Source of the DNA: CAYVQE01 sp964454005
GTDB taxonomy: Bacteria > Myxococcota > B64-G9
DNA length: 64,000 nt
Assembly: GCA_964454005.1 (NCBI GenBank)
Contig: CAYVQE010000012.1
Location: 17,423-81,422 of the forward strand
Direction: 5' to 3'
Positions 58,788 through 64,000 of this stretch are shown here, one piece after another. The number at the start of each line of letters is the position of its first letter. Position 1 is the first letter of the stretch. Both the position numbers and the translations under genes were made by a program. Below the pieces are notes generated by a model that saw only the letters and a list, made by a program, of their open reading frames with translations, was not told the origin of the DNA and ran no database searches.

Positions 58788-61127
58788 TCAGGCCCGGCCG
58801 CCGGCATCCGCTCGTTCCCGTCCAGTCGGGACCATGCGGGATACCACCAGATTGAGCAGTGCTGCAAGCGTACACAGCTCGGCCAGCAGCAGGCAGGTCC
58901 AGCCCCGGCCCAGGGTGGGCACCAACAGCATGCCGGCCAACAGGGCGCCCAGGGCTGCGCCGAGGTGGTCCCAGGCGTCCAGCGCGCCCGCCGCGCGTCC
59001 GAGGGGCTCGCCGGCGCGCACGGCGATCTGGCCGGCCAGCGGGAAGGTGGCGCCAGTGGCGGCGCCGCTGGCCAGCACCAGCAGCAACAGCCATGACTGG
59101 CCTAGCCACATGGGCAGCGCCTGCAACCAGCCGGCTGATTGCAGCCAGGGCATAAGGGCGCAGAAGGCGGCCAGGGCCAGCAGCACCCAGCCCAGGCCGG
59201 CCGGCCCGGCCGCAGCGCGCCGCAGTCGCCGCTGCACCCAACTGCCGGCCAGCACCAGGCCGGTCATGAAGGCGGCCACGATCAGGCCGAGCTCCTGATA
59301 CAGGCTGCCGGCCAGCGATTGGTAGGCAAAGCTGAGCACCAGCTCTAGGGCCATGCCGACCGCGCCTATGGTGCCGATGGCCAGGGTGGCCGCCCGGCGC
59401 ACCGCCCGGGCCGGCTGGCGCCGGCGCAGTAGGGCTGCGAGCACCAGCGGCAGCGCCAGCAGCGGCAGCAGGCCGAACCAGGCGGCGGGCGGCACCTGCA
59501 GCAACGCCTCGATCAACTGGCCGGCCGGGTCGCCGGTCATCCGGCTCCAGGCCAGCACGCTGTGCAGGTAGGTCACCGGCCGCTCGTCGGTGTTGATCGG
59601 CGTCCGACCCCGGTCCGCGAGTTGCTGCGCCAGATCGATGACCAGGTTGTGCTGCACCAGCAGGCCGAAGCGGTGGTGGCTGAAATGGGGATCGCGCACG
59701 TCCCGGAGCCGGTAGCGCTCGGCCAGCTGGTCGGCCCGGGTCAGCAACTGGTCCGGCTGATCGCTGGCGAACAGCAGGGTCTCCTGGCCGGGGATCAGCA
59801 CCACGTGGTCGAACACCGCCTGTAGGGTCAGCTGCAGCGAGCGCATCCGTTCGGCCGCTTCCGGACTCAGCAGGCCCACCGCCGAGGAGACCCGACCGGC
59901 GAACACGCCGCCGGGGCGCAGGTGATCGCGGACCAGCTCGTAGAACTCGCGGGTATAGAACCGGTTGCGGTTGGCGGTGTCGGGATCGGCCGTGTCGGCG
60001 AATATCAGATCCCAGCGACTGCGCCCGGACTGCAAGAAGCGCCGGCCGTCGGTGATGTGGCGCCGGACCCGCTCGGCAGCCAGGGTCTGACGGGCTGCCG
60101 GCGACAAGGTGGGGGCCACCAGGGCGTCGACGCCGGGGTCGAGCGACACCTGGTCCAGCCGGGCGATCGGATGGGTCAGCGCGGTCTGGACGAAGCCGGC
60201 AAACCCGGGACCGAGCAACAGCACCCGCTGCGGCGCGGCGTGCTGCGTCAACACCAGGTGGGCCCGGGGGCGGGCGGAGTAGGGATCGGGATAGCTGGCC
60301 GTCAGCTTGCAATCGGCGTACAGGTTGTGCTGCCCGGCGCGTTCGGCCAGGTCCAGATGCTGGTAGGCGGTGTCGTCCCAGGCGATCCGCTGGCCACCGG
60401 TCGCCAGCGACCGGAAGCGCCATAGCGTGCTGGCGCCATCGAGCCTGGTGGTCAGCCCGGTGGCGGTGGCGACCACCAGCACCGCGGTCAGCCCAAAGCA
60501 GGCCGCGATCGCCCATCGCTGGTGGGGCCAGGCGGCGCAGCCGAGACCGACCGTCCACAGCAGGCAGGCCACCGCCAGCGAGGCCAGCGGCGGCAGCCAG
60601 CCGGGCAGCAGGATGCCCACCGCCACGCCGCCCAGGATGGCGCCGGCCGACTCCAGCACGTAGGCTCGGCCCACGCCCAACGGATCCTCGTGGGCGCCCG
60701 CCGCCACCCGACAGGCCAGCGGAAAGGCCATGCCGATCAGCAGCGACAGCGGTGTGATGATGACCAGCCCGGCGATCAGCAGCTGGCCGACCGAGGGCAG
60801 CTGGCCGACCGGGATGGTGGTCACCAGCCGCCACAGCCGGATGAGGCAGACCTGGGCGAACAGCGCTGGCGGCAGCAGCAGGCCGACGGCCAGCAGCCGG
60901 CGCCAGGCCCGCAGCGGTTCGGCGGCCAATCGTCCGCCGACGGTGGCGCCGATCACGATGCCGGTGAACCAGCAGGCGAAGATCACCGCCAGGCTCAGCT
61001 CGTTGCCGGCGAACTGGGCCAGGAACTCGCGTACCAGGTGGACCTGGCTGGCGGTGGCCAGCCAACCCAGACCGGCCAGCGCCAAGCCGAGCCGGCGGCC
61101 GTCCAGCGCTTGCCACGGCTGAATCAC
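58788..61127 (-). CDS. Membrane-fused spermidine synthase-like protein
   Basis: 779 aa. An N-terminal block of about seven or eight membrane spans (~10-220), a soluble spermidine-synthase/methyltransferase-like domain (~240-500; VLLLGPGFAGFV, LIFADTADPDTANRNRFYT, LRPGGVFAGRVSS), and a C-terminal block of six or so spans (~525-770). This is the fused MFS/spermidine synthase architecture common in deltaproteobacteria. The methyltransferase-like glycine motif is atypical (GPGFAG), and the usual ExD nucleotide-ligand positions are altered (SLDPGVD), so classical aminopropyl transfer is uncertain. A GTG at 61127 gives a sensible start 20 nt after alaS; no ATG is available. Cotranscribed with alaS. 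Confidence 0.75.
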   Translation of the reverse strand: MIQPWQALDGRRLGLALAGLGWLATASQVHLVREFLAQFAGNELSLAVIFACWFTGIVIGATVGGRLAAEPLRAWRRLLAVGLLLPPALFAQVCLIRLWRLVTTIPVGQLPSVGQLLIAGLVIITPLSLLIGMAFPLACRVAAGAHEDPLGVGRAYVLESAGAILGGVAVGILLPGWLPPLASLAVACLLWTVGLGCAAWPHQRWAIAACFGLTAVLVVATATGLTTRLDGASTLWRFRSLATGGQRIAWDDTAYQHLDLAERAGQHNLYADCKLTASYPDPYSARPRAHLVLTQHAAPQRVLLLGPGFAGFVQTALTHPIARLDQVSLDPGVDALVAPTLSPAARQTLAAERVRRHITDGRRFLQSGRSRWDLIFADTADPDTANRNRFYTREFYELVRDHLRPGGVFAGRVSSAVGLLSPEAAERMRSLQLTLQAVFDHVVLIPGQETLLFASDQPDQLLTRADQLAERYRLRDVRDPHFSHHRFGLLVQHNLVIDLAQQLADRGRTPINTDERPVTYLHSVLAWSRMTGDPAGQLIEALLQVPPAAWFGLLPLLALPLVLAALLRRRQPARAVRRAATLAIGTIGAVGMALELVLSFAYQSLAGSLYQELGLIVAAFMTGLVLAGSWVQRRLRRAAAGPAGLGWVLLALAAFCALMPWLQSAGWLQALPMWLGQSWLLLLVLASGAATGATFPLAGQIAVRAGEPLGRAAGALDAWDHLGAALGALLAGMLLVPTLGRGWTCLLLAELCTLAALLNLVVSRMVPTGRERADAGGRA

Positions 61128-61147
61128 GGTGTCCCCCCAGGAGACAT

Positions 61148-63841
<2,694 letters not shown>

Positions 63842-63908
63842 GTTCGTACGCTCCAAGCTCGCGCGCCGCCGATCGTTCTGGCGGGCCGGCGGCCCCGCGA
63901 CCGGGCGC

Positions 63909-63937
63909 AAGTTAGCACCGGGGTTCGGAGCTGTCAA
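63909..63937 (-). promoter_or_regulatory. alaS promoter
   Basis: On the minus strand, perfect TTGACA (63937-63932), 17-nt spacer and TAACTT (63914-63909). The leader to the ATG is about 60 nt. Confidence 0.7.
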
Positions 63938-63947
63938 ACCGGGCTGG

Positions 63948-63964
63948 TGTCCGGATCCCGGACA
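63948..63964. promoter_or_regulatory. 17-bp palindrome upstream of the alaS promoter
   Basis: TGTCCGG-ATC-CCGGACA has perfect 7-bp arms with a 3-bp centre, 10 bp upstream of the alaS -35. It is an operator candidate for alaS or for a divergent gene beyond the window edge. Confidence 0.45.
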
Positions 63965-64000
63965 GGCTGTCTCGTTTCCGAACACCCCGCATCAATGTCA

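Overview
The window is very GC-rich, gene-dense Gram-negative chromosome with strongly GC-biased third codon positions and short intergenic gaps. Eukaryote-type Ser/Thr kinases with PEGA-type tails, cysteine-rich lipoproteins, FHA-GGDEF signalling, Kelch lipoproteins, DUF4124/DUF4159 proteins and an orphan GspC-like protein suggest a Myxococcota-like or other deltaproteobacterial lineage. No rRNA or tRNA gene fixes this. I see no phage, insertion sequence or CRISPR array. An archaeal-type DNA topoisomerase VI is present, which is sporadic in bacteria.

Layout. 1-3.5 kb: end of a bacterial alpha-2-macroglobulin gene and its usual partner pbpC. 3.6-5.4 kb: CDP-alcohol phosphatidyltransferase and RNase D. 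5.5-12.7 kb: envelope/signalling block with a PEGA-repeat protein, a Cys-rich SUMF1-fold lipoprotein and, convergent to them, a Ser/Thr kinase. 13.1-14.6 kb: Kelch-like lipoprotein. 14.6-21.4 kb: tightly overlapping operon for an 8-oxoguanine-deaminase-like amidohydrolase, a three-subunit xanthine-dehydrogenase-type molybdoenzyme and GlpD, followed by a TetR regulator with its own promoter and operator-like palindromes. 22-27 kb: RelA/SpoT-like unknown, PDZ lipoprotein, SLT-type protein and EamA transporter. 27.1-30.1 kb: topoisomerase VI B-A operon. 30.1-34.2 kb: transaldolase-like aldolase, membrane Fe-S oxidoreductase (ETF:quinone type) and FHA-GGDEF cyclase. 34.4-40.3 kb: a membrane protein, then a TolC-adaptor-two-permease exporter lacking an ATPase gene. 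40.4-45.1 kb: two c-type cytochromes, a DUF4124 protein, a GAF protein and an RHH-like protein. 45.2-51.2 kb: thiolase, DUF4159 protein, VWA/amidotransferase-like membrane protein and a HEAT-like protein. 51.2-55.9 kb: a Moco-riboswitch-led operon. 56-57.2 kb: Tat-signal radical SAM protein. 57.2-63.8 kb: alaS, a spermidine-synthase-like fusion and a Ser/Thr (pseudo)kinase on the minus strand.

The most notable system is at 51.2-55.0 kb. A Moco (molybdenum cofactor) riboswitch precedes moaA, a moaC-MOSC fusion, an ECF S-component-like membrane protein, and a CbiQ/ECF-T-like membrane domain fused to a THEP1-like P-loop NTPase. It looks like a cofactor-controlled synthesis and transport or sensing module, and may supply the molybdoenzyme encoded at 16-19.7 kb. 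Regulatory signals also suggest leaderless transcription at some promoters: three have a -10 element ending 7-8 nt before the start codon.
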